Positions 9,534 through 17,777 of a stretch of DNA of 39,067 bases are shown in pieces. The stretch is from Frankia torreyi. Lineage in GTDB: Bacteria > Actinomycetota > Actinomycetes > Frankiales > Frankiaceae. The stretch is from positions 23,004 through 62,070 of the forward strand of contig NZ_JYFN01000027.1 of NCBI RefSeq assembly GCF_000948395.1, given 5' to 3'. Under the pieces are notes generated by a model, which had not been told where the DNA came from, made no database searches, and saw nothing but the letters and a program-made list of their open reading frames with translations. The position numbers and the translations under genes were made by a program. Numbering within the stretch: the first letter of the stretch is position 1; each line of letters starts with the position of its first letter.

Positions 9534-9548
9534 ACAGTACGGTACTGT
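9534..9548. promoter_or_regulatory. Candidate TetR operator between divergent esterase and regulator genes
   Basis: ACAGTAC-G-GTACTGT is a perfect 7-bp inverted repeat around one base, sitting in an AT-rich patch (TTTTTC before, TTTTC after). It lies about 110 bp upstream of the esterase start on the minus strand and about 90 bp upstream of the TetR gene on the plus strand. The overlapping direct repeat GGTACAGTAC / GGTACTGT adds to its operator-like character. Confidence 0.65.
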
Positions 9549-9639
9549 TTTCATGGTCGCGCGGAAGTCCCTGGTGGGGCCTGCGACCCGCCCCGGAGTG
9601 TCCGCCGGGCGTTGATCCGAAGGAAGGGGGTGGCGAGTT

Positions 9640-10269
9640 ATTTCGCCGCCGGCCGCCGCCGGTCGGGGTCGGCCCCGGGACGAGTCCCGCGAGCAGGCGA
9701 TCCTGGACGCGGCGCTGGAGCTGCTCATCGAGGTCGGCTACGAGCGGATGAGCATGGTTGCTGTCGCGGCCCGGGCCCGGGCCAGCAAGGCGACGATCTA
9801 TCGTCGGTGGTCCTGTAAGGACGAGATGGTCGTGGAGGCGCTGCGTCGGCATGGTCCCGCCGATCACGTCCCCGCGGATACCGGCTGCCTGCGAGACGAC
9901 GTGGCCGCCGAGGTCCGCCTCATGATCGATACCGTTTCGGGTCAGGACGGGGCGCTGCTCGTCGGCGTCCTGCGGGCGGCCAGCGAGTCCCCTCGGCTGG
10001 CCGCGGTGATCCAGGCCAACATCCTGCAACGCAAGGTGGAGCTCGGCCGCTGCCTGCTCGAGCGGGCGGCGCAGCGGGGAGAACTGCTCGCGAAGACCGA
10101 ACCCGAGGTGCTCGTCGAGGTCATCCTCGCCATGATCTTCACCCGTCTGCTCGTCACGGGGGAGCCGCTGGACGAGGCGTTCGCCGGCCACGTCGTCGAT
10201 GACGTGGTGCTTCCGCTGCTCGCCGGTCGATCGACCCCGCCCGCGATGGGGATCGAACGTCTGAGCTAA
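9640..10269 (+). CDS. TetR/AcrR family transcriptional regulator (non-canonical start)
   Basis: The N-terminal helix-turn-helix is clear: GRGRPRDESREQAILDAALE, LLIEVGYERMSMVAVAARA, then RASKATIYRRWSCKDEMV. The C-terminal ligand domain (LRAASESPRLAAVIQANIL, VEVILAMIFTRLLVTGEPLD) resembles TetR C-terminal families of AcrR-like repressors. The first canonical start in frame is ATG 9742, which would delete half of the DNA-binding domain. An in-frame TGA at 9613 limits the N-terminus. A strong AAGGAAGGGGG site at 9619-9629 points to an ATT codon at 9640; the GTG at 9630 is in another frame. So the gene either uses a rare ATT start or has an indel just after GTG 9630. It probably represses the divergent esterase and/or the downstream exporter. 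Confidence 0.82.
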   Translation: MSPPAAAGRGRPRDESREQAILDAALELLIEVGYERMSMVAVAARARASKATIYRRWSCKDEMVVEALRRHGPADHVPADTGCLRDDVAAEVRLMIDTVSGQDGALLVGVLRAASESPRLAAVIQANILQRKVELGRCLLERAAQRGELLAKTEPEVLVEVILAMIFTRLLVTGEPLDEAFAGHVVDDVVLPLLAGRSTPPAMGIERLS

Positions 10270-10631
10270 TATTGTCTCGAACACCCGAGCGAAGGTGGAG
10301 TGGTCTGGGCGTGCCGCCCAGCGGACCTGAAAACGAGTGGAGAGATCGACCAGGGGCGGCGAAGATGGCGCCGACCCAGCCCGCGTGTCACACCCGCCCC
10401 ACCCCGCCGCGTCCCACCCTGTGCGGGTTCCATCACCTGCTGCCGGCCCGATGTGGGCGGCCTGCATCCGCGTCCGCTCGCCGCCGCGTCGCTGTCCCGC
10501 GCGCCGGTCGCCCCTGCCCGCGCGGGACTGACGTCCCGCTCGTCAACGCCCGCTCGATGTGAACGCCCCGCTTGATGTGAATGTCTCGCTCGATGTCCCG
10601 GCAGCTCGTCTTCCTCGGCAAGGAGCCTCCT
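10270..10631. other. Intergenic region between the TetR gene and the MFS exporter
   Basis: No protein-like frame is present. At 10552-10595 the sequence CTCGATGT or CTTGATGT recurs three times (each after CG), an imperfect direct repeat whose role is unknown. I do not see a second copy of the ACAGTAC palindrome. A ribosome binding site AAGGAG (10620-10625) belongs to the exporter. Confidence 0.5.
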
Positions 10632-12131
10632 GTGACCACAACTGTCGACCGCAAGGCTGGGGATCCCCCGGTGGGCGTGGCCGACGGCGAGCCCGATCCC
10701 CGGCGGTGGCTGGCGCTGTGCATCATCGCCGTCGCGCAGCTCATGGTCGTGCTCGACGCCTCGATCGTGAACATCGCGATGCCGCACGCCCAGGCAGACC
10801 TGGGCATCTCCACCGCCAACCGGCAGTGGATGGTCACCGCGTACACCCTCGCCTTCGGCGGCCTGCTGCTGCTGGGCGGGCGCATCGCCGACTACCTGGG
10901 CCGCAAGCGGGCCTTCGTCTGGGGGCTGATCGGCTTCGCGCTCGCCTCGGCGCTCGGCGGGCTGGCGCCGAACGCCGCCATGCTGTTCGCCGCCCGGGCC
11001 CTGCAGGGGGCGTTCGCCGCGCTGCTCGCGCCGGCCGCGTTGTCCCTGATCACCGTCGCGTTCACGGAGAGCCGCGAGCGGGCCAAGGCGTTCGGGGTGT
11101 ATGGCGCGATCTCCGGCGGCGGTGCGGCGATCGGGCTCATCGTCGGCGGCCTGCTCACCGAGTACACCTCCTGGCGTTGGTGCCTGCTGGTGAACGTGCC
11201 GATCGCGCTCGTGGCCGCGTCCTTCGCGGTGCCTGTGGTGCGGGAGAGCCGCGCGCAGGGCGAGGCCCGCTACGACCTTCCCGGCGCGGTGACGGTCACC
11301 GCCGGCCTCGTCGCCCTCGTCTACGGCTTCACGGTGGCCGCCGAGGACGGCTGGAGCGACGTCCGCACCCTCGGGCTGCTCATCGGCTCGGTGGCGCTGC
11401 TCGCCGCGTTCGTCGTCATCGAGGCGCGCTCCACCGCGCCGCTGCTGCCGCTGCGGGTCGCCTGGGAACGTAACCGCGGCGGGTCGTTCCTGGCCTCGCT
11501 GCTGATCGGCGCCGGGCTGTTCGCGATGTTCCTGTTCCTGACCTACTACTTCCAGCAGACCCTGCGTTACAGTGCGTTGAAGACCGGGTTCGCCTTCCTG
11601 CCGTTCAGTGCCGGGATCATCTTCTCCGCGGGCACGGCCAGCCAGCTCCTGCCGCGGATCGGTCCGCGGGTGCTCGCCGGCGTCGGGACGGCGATGGCCG
11701 CGGTCGGCATGGCGCTGCTCATGTCCATCGGGGTCGACTCCAGCTACGTCGCCCACGTGCTGCCGTCGGAGCTGCTCATCAGCTTCGGCATGGGTTTCTC
11801 GTTCGTCCCGCTGTCGAACCTGGCCCTCGTCGGCGTCGCCGCGCACGACGCCGGGGTCGCGAGCGCCCTGGTCAACACCACCCAGCAGATCGGCGGCTCG
11901 CTGGGCACCGCCCTGCTCAACACGGTCTACGCGACCGCTGTCGGCAGCTACCTCGACGGCCACGGCCACGGTCCGGCCGCCCTCGCGCAGTCGCAGATCG
12001 AGGGATACACCACGGCGTTCCTCTGGGGCGCGATCCTCATCGCGATCGCCGCGGTGGTGATCTTCGTGTTCATCCGCGCCGGGCGGGAGTCCGCGGTGAA
12101 CGTGGAGGGTGCCCCGGCACACGTCGGCTGA
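10632..12131 (+). CDS. MFS drug exporter, DHA2 family (14 TM, EmrB/QacA type)
   Basis: 499 residues from the GTG at 10632, six bases after AAGGAG; an in-frame ATG at 10581 lacks a site. Diagnostic motifs are LDASIVNIAMP in TM1 (DHA2 motif D1), GGRIADYLGRKRAF (motif A), RALQGAFAALLAPAAL, and SGGGAAIGLIVGGLLTEYTSWRW (motif C and the following loop). Later segments include TYYFQQTLRYSALKTGFAFLP and VNTTQQIGGSLGTALLNTV, typical of the 14-TM group. These are proton-driven exporters of hydrophobic drugs or natural products in the cytoplasmic membrane. A TetR regulator lies directly upstream in the same direction, a common exporter/repressor arrangement, so induction by an exported compound is likely. 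Confidence 0.93.
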   Translation: MTTTVDRKAGDPPVGVADGEPDPRRWLALCIIAVAQLMVVLDASIVNIAMPHAQADLGISTANRQWMVTAYTLAFGGLLLLGGRIADYLGRKRAFVWGLIGFALASALGGLAPNAAMLFAARALQGAFAALLAPAALSLITVAFTESRERAKAFGVYGAISGGGAAIGLIVGGLLTEYTSWRWCLLVNVPIALVAASFAVPVVRESRAQGEARYDLPGAVTVTAGLVALVYGFTVAAEDGWSDVRTLGLLIGSVALLAAFVVIEARSTAPLLPLRVAWERNRGGSFLASLLIGAGLFAMFLFLTYYFQQTLRYSALKTGFAFLPFSAGIIFSAGTASQLLPRIGPRVLAGVGTAMAAVGMALLMSIGVDSSYVAHVLPSELLISFGMGFSFVPLSNLALVGVAAHDAGVASALVNTTQQIGGSLGTALLNTVYATAVGSYLDGHGHGPAALAQSQIEGYTTAFLWGAILIAIAAVVIFVFIRAGRESAVNVEGAPAHVG

Positions 12132-12145
12132 TCCCGCCGGTCGCC

Positions 12146-12177
12146 GGTGCGGGCCCCCGGACGGGCTCGCACCGGTC
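12146..12177. terminator. Bidirectional hairpin between convergent exporter and ParA-partner genes
   Basis: Arms CCGGTGCGGGCCC (12146-12158) and GGGCTCGCACCGG (12165-12177) pair at 12 of 13 positions around a six-base loop. It lies in the 96-bp gap between converging genes. There is no T-tract, which is common in high-GC actinobacteria. Confidence 0.6.
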
Positions 12178-12227
12178 CGGCGTGACCTCCGAGTGGCCTG
12201 CTCGCGCTGAGGCCGGTCTCCTCTCGT

Positions 12228-12815
12228 TCAGAGGTCGGCCTCCTCACTCAGCATCGCCTGTGAGCTGAGCCGGAAGCCGACGGTCCCGTCGACGATCTTG
12301 CGGATGACGGTCGCCTTCGGGTCCTTTCCGCCGACCCCGTCGACTCCGAGGGCGCCGGCCAGCGCCCGCAACTGCGGCACCGACACCCGGCCGAGGGCGG
12401 CCAGGCGCTCGGCGGCCTCCTCCCGACTCGCCGCGCCGAGCAGCGCCGCCCGCAGAGCCTCGACGTCCACCGAGGCCGGAGGCGCCGCCCCCGTCTTCGG
12501 GCCCGTCTCCGTCTTCGAGCCCGCCTCCGGGCGAGTCGTCCGCCGCCGCGTCGCCGGTGTTGCTTTCGACGCCGGCGTCTGCCTCGCCGGCGTCTGCTGC
12601 GTTGGCGTCGCCCGTGTCGGCGTCGATCTCGCCGGGCGACCGGGCGCGGCCGTGACGGTCAGCCGCGCCCGCCCGGCCAGCAGTTCGCCGATCTGCTGCT
12701 CGTCGAGTCCGGCCACCAGGTCGGCGAGTTGGCGCAGGAGCAGTGTGCTCAGTCGGGCGGCTTCGGGGGCGTGGGGGGTTTCGGGGGTTTCGGGGGCGTT
12801 GCGGGCGTCGGTCAT
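12228..12815 (-). CDS. ParA-associated protein with C-terminal SAP-like helical domain
   Basis: 195 residues; the ATG overlaps the ParA stop (ATGA, 12812-12815), so the two genes are translationally coupled. The N-terminal helix is LLLRQLADLVAGLDEQQIGELL. The middle (~65-115) is a Pro/Thr/Arg/Lys-rich disordered linker with repeats of TP, such as TPTQQTPARQTPASKATPA. The C-terminal ~85 residues are helical: ASREEAAERLAALGRVSVPQ, then LRALAGALGVDGVGGKDPKA and TVIRKIVDGTVGFRLSSQAM. The LRALAGALGV...KATVIRKIV stretch looks like a SAP or Rho-N type nucleic-acid-binding helix pair. It is not ParB: no ParB box or HTH is visible. Pairing with ParA suggests an adaptor or DNA-binding partner. I do not recognise a named family. 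Confidence 0.75.
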   Translation of the reverse strand: MTDARNAPETPETPHAPEAARLSTLLLRQLADLVAGLDEQQIGELLAGRARLTVTAAPGRPARSTPTRATPTQQTPARQTPASKATPATRRRTTRPEAGSKTETGPKTGAAPPASVDVEALRAALLGAASREEAAERLAALGRVSVPQLRALAGALGVDGVGGKDPKATVIRKIVDGTVGFRLSSQAMLSEEADL

Positions 12816-13747
12816 GGCTGAGGCGTCCTGATCCGCTTGAGGAACTCCTCGACGAGGCGGTGCAGCTCCCAGGCGAGAGCGGGGGTGACCTGGTCGGAGA
12901 GGATGACGGGAAGCTGGGTGCGCGCCGCGCCGGCGAAGTGGTGATTGCTCTCGCGGACCATCGCCTCGAAGACCGGCAGCCCGAGCTGCCGGGTCTGCGC
13001 GATGTAGGGGCGCAGGGCCGCGATCGGCTTGCCCGAGTAGTACTGCACCATCGTGAAGACGACCCCGAGGATGATCGGCTCCAGCTTCTTCACCGCCGGA
13101 TGCAGATCCGACTGCAGGTCGACGATCCGGTTGAACTCCCAGATGAACCGGCGCAGCCGGGACTGCAGGTGCTCGATGCCCAGGGTCGACAGCTCGTCCG
13201 GGCGGGCGGGGATCAGCAACTGGTCGCTGGCCGCGACCGCCGCGCGGGTGATGACGCCGAAGTTCGGCGGGCAGTCCAGCAGGACCAGGTCGTAGGTGGT
13301 CGGGGGGAGGGTCGCCAGCCCGGCGGCGAGCCGCAGGTAGACGTCGAAGTAGTGGCGGGTCGAACGGTGCACCTCCGCGCCGCCGAGGCGCGCGGCGAGG
13401 TTCATCTCGACGTCGCCGAGGGAGAGATGGGAGGCGATCAGATCGAGCGCCCCGCTGCCCTGCGCGATCCGGGAGTTCACCACCGCCGGCGACGTGATCA
13501 GCGGGGCGAGCGGCGGCACCGGGCCGTCCATCCGCCACGCCTCGAACCACTGCTTGATCGTCCGGTTGTCGGCGAGCCCAGCCCGCCACTGTTCGGGTCG
13601 GTAGAACGAGAAGGTCAGGCTGGCCTGCGGATCCAGGTCGAGGAGCAGGACCCGCTTCCCCCAGGCGGCGATCTGTGCGCCGATGTTCGCGGTCAGCGTG
13701 GTCTTCCCGACGCCGCCCTTGTAGTTCACGACCGAGATCACCCGCAC
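12812..13747 (-). CDS. ParA family ATPase (orphan, chromosome-partitioning-like)
   Basis: Deviant Walker A ATPase. The chosen GTG start gives MRVISVVNYKGGVGKTTLTA, the classic ParA/MinD N-terminus with the signature Lys before GG and the KGGVGKTT loop. Further motifs are RVLLLDLDPQASLTF (switch region), YDLVLLDCPPNFGVI (Walker B) and LIPARPDELSTLGI. The frame is open upstream to an ATG at 13948, which would add 67 Gly/Thr/Arg-rich residues; I prefer 13747 because the conserved fold begins there. ParA proteins dimerise with ATP, bind DNA non-specifically and position cargo such as chromosomes, plasmids or protein complexes. No parB or parS repeats are visible nearby. The partner is the overlapping SAP-like gene, so cargo positioning or a plasmid-derived remnant are both possible. 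Confidence 0.9.
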   Translation of the reverse strand: MRVISVVNYKGGVGKTTLTANIGAQIAAWGKRVLLLDLDPQASLTFSFYRPEQWRAGLADNRTIKQWFEAWRMDGPVPPLAPLITSPAVVNSRIAQGSGALDLIASHLSLGDVEMNLAARLGGAEVHRSTRHYFDVYLRLAAGLATLPPTTYDLVLLDCPPNFGVITRAAVAASDQLLIPARPDELSTLGIEHLQSRLRRFIWEFNRIVDLQSDLHPAVKKLEPIILGVVFTMVQYYSGKPIAALRPYIAQTRQLGLPVFEAMVRESNHHFAGAARTQLPVILSDQVTPALAWELHRLVEEFLKRIRTPQP

Positions 13748-14136
13748 GGCGATCCGCTCCCGTGCTCCGTCGTTGACCGGGCCATCCGTCTCCCCCGTCG
13801 CTGCGGTGCCACCCGTTCCCGCGCCCTGCGTGACCCGTGCCGGCGGGGATGCCGGACAGCACATCACGAGATGCTCGGGCGGCCTGAGCGTGGATCCGTG
13901 CCGGGTGGCCGCGATGCGTACACCTTGACCGGTAGTGGTGCGTTCCACCCCGTATTGGGGGCACGGTGGGTGATGTTGGCGCTACCACCGTCGCGGAAGT
14001 CGCAGGTCTCCAGCGTCGTCCTGCCCGCTTTCCAGTACCGGACGGTCACGTTCGGGTGGTTCGTCGCGGGAGCAATCGAGCGGCGGTTTATCGTCTCGGC
14101 GACCATGTGCCGTTACTGTCACCACCTCGGGGGACG

Positions 14137-16194
14137 ATGCCATACATGAGTAGCTCCAGCGGGGCCGGACCCGGCACGGAACTCGGCCGACGGCGTGCGC
14201 GGGGGCGCACGCCGCTCACCGCCCGGGTGCCCGGGTCGGCCGTGGCCCGTGCGGCCCAGCCGGGCCCGGACGCCGCCGGCGACACCGGCGGGCTCCCCGG
14301 CGCCGTCCGGCCGGGTCCGCGGGACGCCCGCAGGCGCCGGCGTCCGGGTCTGCCGGCGTGGGGCCGGCCGTGGGTGCCGCGGGTCGCGGCGCTGCTCACC
14401 CTGACCGTCGGGCTGGGCGACGTGGTGTCCGCGCTGACCCCCGAATGGCGGAGCCGACTGGCGGATCTGCGGGTTCTGCTGCCGGCGGCGGCCTCCCGGC
14501 AGGCGGCGGCCTTCACCGTCGTCGTCGGCATGCTGCTCGTCCTGCTCGCCGCCGGGCTGCGTCGGCGCAAGCGGCGGGCGTGGCGAGCCGTCGTCGTCCT
14601 GCTCGGGCTGGGCGTCCTGCTGCACGTCGCCAAGGGGCTCGACTACGACGAGGCGGCGGCGTCGGCCGCCCTGCTCGGCGCGCTCGTGCTGGTGCGCGGG
14701 GAGTTTCGAGCCAAAGGCGACCCGACGACCCGCTGGCGGGCACTCGGCGCCGGCCTGCTGCTCACTGTCGTCTCGATCGCGATCGGCTTCCTGCTGCTGC
14801 ACCTGCGCGAGCACCGCATCGCCGGCCCGCACGCCTGGTCGGCCCAGCTCGAACAGATCGTGCTGGGGCTCGTCGGCGTCCCCGGCCCGTTGCACTTCAC
14901 CTCCGACCGGTTCGCCGACCTTGCCGACCGGGTCTTGCTCACCCTGGGCGTGGTGACCATCGGGACCACCGGCTACCTGGCGCTGCGTCCACCCCGGCCG
15001 CAGCCGCGGCTGACCGAGGAGGACCGGGCGCGGGTGCGGACGCTGCTCGGCCGGCACGGCGACGCCGACTCGCTCGGCTACTTCGTGCTGCGTTCCGACA
15101 AGTCGGTGATCTGGTCGCCGTCCGGCAAGGCGTGCGTGGCCTACCGGGTGGTCTCCGGCGTGATGCTCGCCAGCGGCGATCCGCTCGGGGACCGGGAGGC
15201 GTGGCCGGGGGCGATCCGCGAGTTCCTGCGCGAGGCCGCCGATCATGCCTGGACTCCGGCGGTGATCGGCTGCTCGGAGGCCGGCGGCACGGCGTGGACC
15301 CGCGCCGGACTGAGCGCGCTGGAGTTCGGCGACGAGGCTGTGGTCGACGCGGCCACCTTCACCCTGGACGGCCGGGCGATGCGCAACGTCCGGCAGGCCG
15401 TCGCGCGGGTGGAACGCGCCGGGTACACGGCCGTCGCCCGCCGGGTCCGCGATCTTGCCCCGCCCGACGTCGCGCGGCTGAAGGCGCAGGCGGCGGCGTG
15501 GCGCGGCAGCGAGACCGAACGCGGCTTCTCGATGGCACTCGGCCGGCTGGGCGATGCCGAGGACGGTGACTGCGTCGTCGTCCTCGCCTACGAGAACACG
15601 GCGCAGGACAGCGGCGCCGCGGCTTCGCCCGACGGGTCGGCGTCGTCCGGCGGGGGGCTCCCGTCCGACGCCGAGTCGCGGCTGCGTGCGCTGCTGCACT
15701 TCGTGCCGTGGGGGCGCGACGGGCTGTCCCTCGACGCCATGCAGCGCGACCGTTCGGCCGACAACGGTCTGAACGAGTTCCTCATCGTCAGCACCCTGCG
15801 CCAGGCGCCGCAGCTCGGCGTGACGCGGGTGTCGTTGAACTTCGCGTTCTTCCGTTCCGCCCTCGAACGCGGCGAGCGCCTGGGCGCGGGGCCGGTGGTC
15901 CGCTCCTGGCGCGGCATGCTGCTGTTCCTGTCGCGCTGGTTCCAGATCGACAGCCTCTACCGGTTCAACGCCAAGTTCCAGCCCACCTGGCAGCCCCGCT
16001 TCGTCTGCTATCCGGCGACGGCCGAACTGCCGCGGATCGCCCTGGCGATGCTCGAGGCCGAGGCGTTCCTCGTCTGGCCCCGCTGGCGCGATCATCTTCC
16101 TCGCCCCGGCGCGCTGCTCGCCGCCGCCCGCCGCCCCCGCCGTGAGTGCCACCTGCCTGAGGAGGACCGGACGCAGGCGCCGGGCGCGCCCTGA
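14137..16194 (+). CDS. Phosphatidylglycerol lysyltransferase-like membrane protein (DUF2156, MprF/LysX type)
   Basis: 685 residues; the ATG at 14137 follows GGGGGAC, and a second in-frame ATG at 14146 is possible. The N-terminal ~85 residues are Arg/Pro/Gly-rich and cytoplasmic. About six hydrophobic segments follow (PRVAALLTLTVGLGDVVSAL, AAFTVVVGMLLVLLAAGL, AVVVLLGLGVLLHV, LLLTVVSIAIGFLLLHL, VLLTLGVVTIGTTGYL). The C-terminal DUF2156 domain (~290-650) has SLGYFVLRSDKSVIWSPSG, SGVMLASGDPLGDREAW, GLNEFLIVS and the terminal WQPRFVCYPATAELPRIAL. The family transfers Lys (or another amino acid) from aminoacyl-tRNA to phosphatidylglycerol, lowering surface charge and giving resistance to cationic peptides. 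Unlike mycobacterial LysX there is no fused lysyl-tRNA synthetase. A Gly/Ser-rich insert (SPDGSASSGGGLPSD) sits inside the catalytic domain. Confidence 0.9.
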   Translation: MPYMSSSSGAGPGTELGRRRARGRTPLTARVPGSAVARAAQPGPDAAGDTGGLPGAVRPGPRDARRRRRPGLPAWGRPWVPRVAALLTLTVGLGDVVSALTPEWRSRLADLRVLLPAAASRQAAAFTVVVGMLLVLLAAGLRRRKRRAWRAVVVLLGLGVLLHVAKGLDYDEAAASAALLGALVLVRGEFRAKGDPTTRWRALGAGLLLTVVSIAIGFLLLHLREHRIAGPHAWSAQLEQIVLGLVGVPGPLHFTSDRFADLADRVLLTLGVVTIGTTGYLALRPPRPQPRLTEEDRARVRTLLGRHGDADSLGYFVLRSDKSVIWSPSGKACVAYRVVSGVMLASGDPLGDREAWPGAIREFLREAADHAWTPAVIGCSEAGGTAWTRAGLSALEFGDEAVVDAATFTLDGRAMRNVRQAVARVERAGYTAVARRVRDLAPPDVARLKAQAAAWRGSETERGFSMALGRLGDAEDGDCVVVLAYENTAQDSGAAASPDGSASSGGGLPSDAESRLRALLHFVPWGRDGLSLDAMQRDRSADNGLNEFLIVSTLRQAPQLGVTRVSLNFAFFRSALERGERLGAGPVVRSWRGMLLFLSRWFQIDSLYRFNAKFQPTWQPRFVCYPATAELPRIALAMLEAEAFLVWPRWRDHLPRPGALLAAARRPRRECHLPEEDRTQAPGAP

Positions 16195-16510
16195 CCGCAG
16201 CTGGCGAGCAGACTCGGACGGCGGTCGAACCCGGACGGCGGTCGACGATTCGTCGCCCCACGGCACTCCGCCCGGGCATCCGGGTCGCCACGGCGGCCTG
16301 ACCTCGGACGCGGCCGGCGGACTGGACTGGCGCGCGGGCGTCGTCGGCGCGGACCGGCCAGGCGGACGGCGCGGTCTGTCGCCCGTCGTCTGCCGCGGGC
16401 GAGGTGTGGCGGTGGGCACATCCACGCGGCCGCAACACGTGGCGGGGAATGCCGTGGCAGGTCACGATGTCATGAAGGTGACAGTGATCCTCGTGGGGCG
16501 GGGGTGTTCC
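16195..16510. other. Intergenic region upstream of the rhomboid-like gene
   Basis: No convincing gene. It contains a 14-bp direct repeat CGGACGGCGGTCGA near 16215-16245. The frame of the next gene stays open through much of the region and includes an in-frame ATG at 16472, but its composition is not protein-like before about 16511. Confidence 0.45.
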
Positions 16511-17617
16511 GTGATGCTGCCGGGTGGATGCCATGGCGCTCAGCACCTGAGAGTCGCTGCGCTGCGCAGCACCGCCCTGCCACCGCGACCGGCATCGCCA
16601 CCGCGACCGGCATCGCGCCATGGGTCGGCTGCCCGCCGGACTGCGGCGAGGGCGACGTCGTGGCTGCATTCGGAGCTGCGGCGCTTCCCGGTGACGACCG
16701 TCCTGCTCGCAGTGCTCCTCGCGGCGCGCGTGCTACGCGGGGTTGACCCGGATCGCGCCACCCGCTGGCAGTGGGCGACGAGCACGACGCTGCACCAGAT
16801 GCTGCACCACCCCCTCGGAGTCCTCGCCGGCAGCATCCCCTGGGTGACCGACGGGCCGGTGGCGCCGTGGCTGGCGTTCGCCGCCCTGGCCGTCGGCGGC
16901 TTGGAGGCCACGGTCGGGAGCGTGGCGGCGCTCGCGGTCGCGTTCGGCGGTCATACCGCGGCGACGCTGATCTCCGAGGGGATCCTGGGGCTTCGGGTCG
17001 TGACCGGCGACCTGCCGTCCAGCGCGCTGCACGTGCTCGACGTCGGCCCGAGCTACGCCGCCGGTGCCGCCCTGGCCGCCCTGGTCGCGCTGCCCACTCC
17101 CCGCCGGCTGCGCACCGTCGCCGGCGTTACCCTCGTCGCCATCGCCCCGGCGATGATGTACGGAGTGACCGACGGCGAGCTTGACGGGATCGGCCATACC
17201 GCAGCCCTCGCCCTCGGCGCGCTCGCCGCCACCATCCCCGCCCTGCGCCGCCGCGCCGCCCGCCCGGCCCCGTCCCTCGCCGCTCGTTCATCCCGGTTCG
17301 CCCGAAGCGTCGCCCTCCGGCGGCCGGCGCCTCGGGCACGCTCGGCAGACGCGGTCGGGCTGGTAGTGCCGGTTGTGGTGTCGTCGGCGGCTTCCGCGTC
17401 CGCCGATTCCCCGGCCCGCATGCCGCCGCCCGTCGCGTCGTCGCCCGCGGCGCCTTCGTCTGCGACGCCCGTGCCACCGTCACCGTCACGACCGAGCTTG
17501 TTGCGCTGGGCGCAGAAGGCGCGGCGTACAACGCCGGCCGCTCTGACCGGCACTGCCGAGACAGCCCTGGGCCGGCACCAGATCTGGTGGTCCAGCCCGC
17601 GCGGCCTGCACCACTAG
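16511..17617 (+). CDS. Rhomboid-like membrane protein (probable pseudoprotease)
   Basis: Start taken at GTG 16511 (ATG 16514 follows directly), after a G-rich site; ATG 16472 is a possible longer start. The core has LRRFPVTTVLLAVLLAARV, then TTLHQMLHHPLGVLAGSIPW, WLAFAALAVGGLEATVGSVA, ALAVAFGGHTAATLISEGIL, and further hydrophobic segments around GPSYAAGAALAALVALP and LGALAATIPAL. This matches the actinobacterial rhomboid-like family. The HQMLHHPL motif is retained, but I do not see the GxSG/His catalytic dyad of true rhomboid proteases, so it may be inactive. The C-terminal ~120 residues are Ala/Pro/Ser-rich and disordered. Near the start there is a perfect 18-bp tandem duplication. It is downstream of, and possibly functionally linked to, the lipid-modifying enzyme. 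Confidence 0.78.
   Translation: MMLPGGCHGAQHLRVAALRSTALPPRPASPPRPASRHGSAARRTAARATSWLHSELRRFPVTTVLLAVLLAARVLRGVDPDRATRWQWATSTTLHQMLHHPLGVLAGSIPWVTDGPVAPWLAFAALAVGGLEATVGSVAALAVAFGGHTAATLISEGILGLRVVTGDLPSSALHVLDVGPSYAAGAALAALVALPTPRRLRTVAGVTLVAIAPAMMYGVTDGELDGIGHTAALALGALAATIPALRRRAARPAPSLAARSSRFARSVALRRPAPRARSADAVGLVVPVVVSSAASASADSPARMPPPVASSPAAPSSATPVPPSPSRPSLLRWAQKARRTTPAALTGTAETALGRHQIWWSSPRGLHH
16581..16616. repeat. Perfect 18-bp tandem duplication near the rhomboid-like start
   Basis: CACCGCGACCGGCATCGC occurs twice back to back (16581-16598 and 16599-16616). It encodes the PPRPAS-PPRPAS repeat in the N-terminal leader. Confidence 0.9.
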
Positions 17618-17777
17618 CTGACGTGTCCGTAGTCCGGGCCGCCGCGTCGGCAGCGCCGGTCTCGATCGGACCGTGCCGCCGGAGTGACGCGGCACCTGGT
17701 TGCACGGCGAATTGCTGGAGGCCGATGCCGATCGTGGGGCGACAAACCGGCATCAAGCTCCTGCAATTCCTGGCCGC

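Noticed and set aside
10266-12122. 618-codon minus frame opposite the MFS exporter
   Set aside because: Composition (Arg/Gly/Glu/His-rich, no hydrophobic segments) is that of a shadow; the plus frame has all DHA2 motifs.
14119-16425. 768-codon minus frame opposite the lipid aminoacyltransferase
   Set aside because: No recognisable domain, Arg/Pro/Gln-rich; plus-strand DUF2156 motifs are unambiguous.
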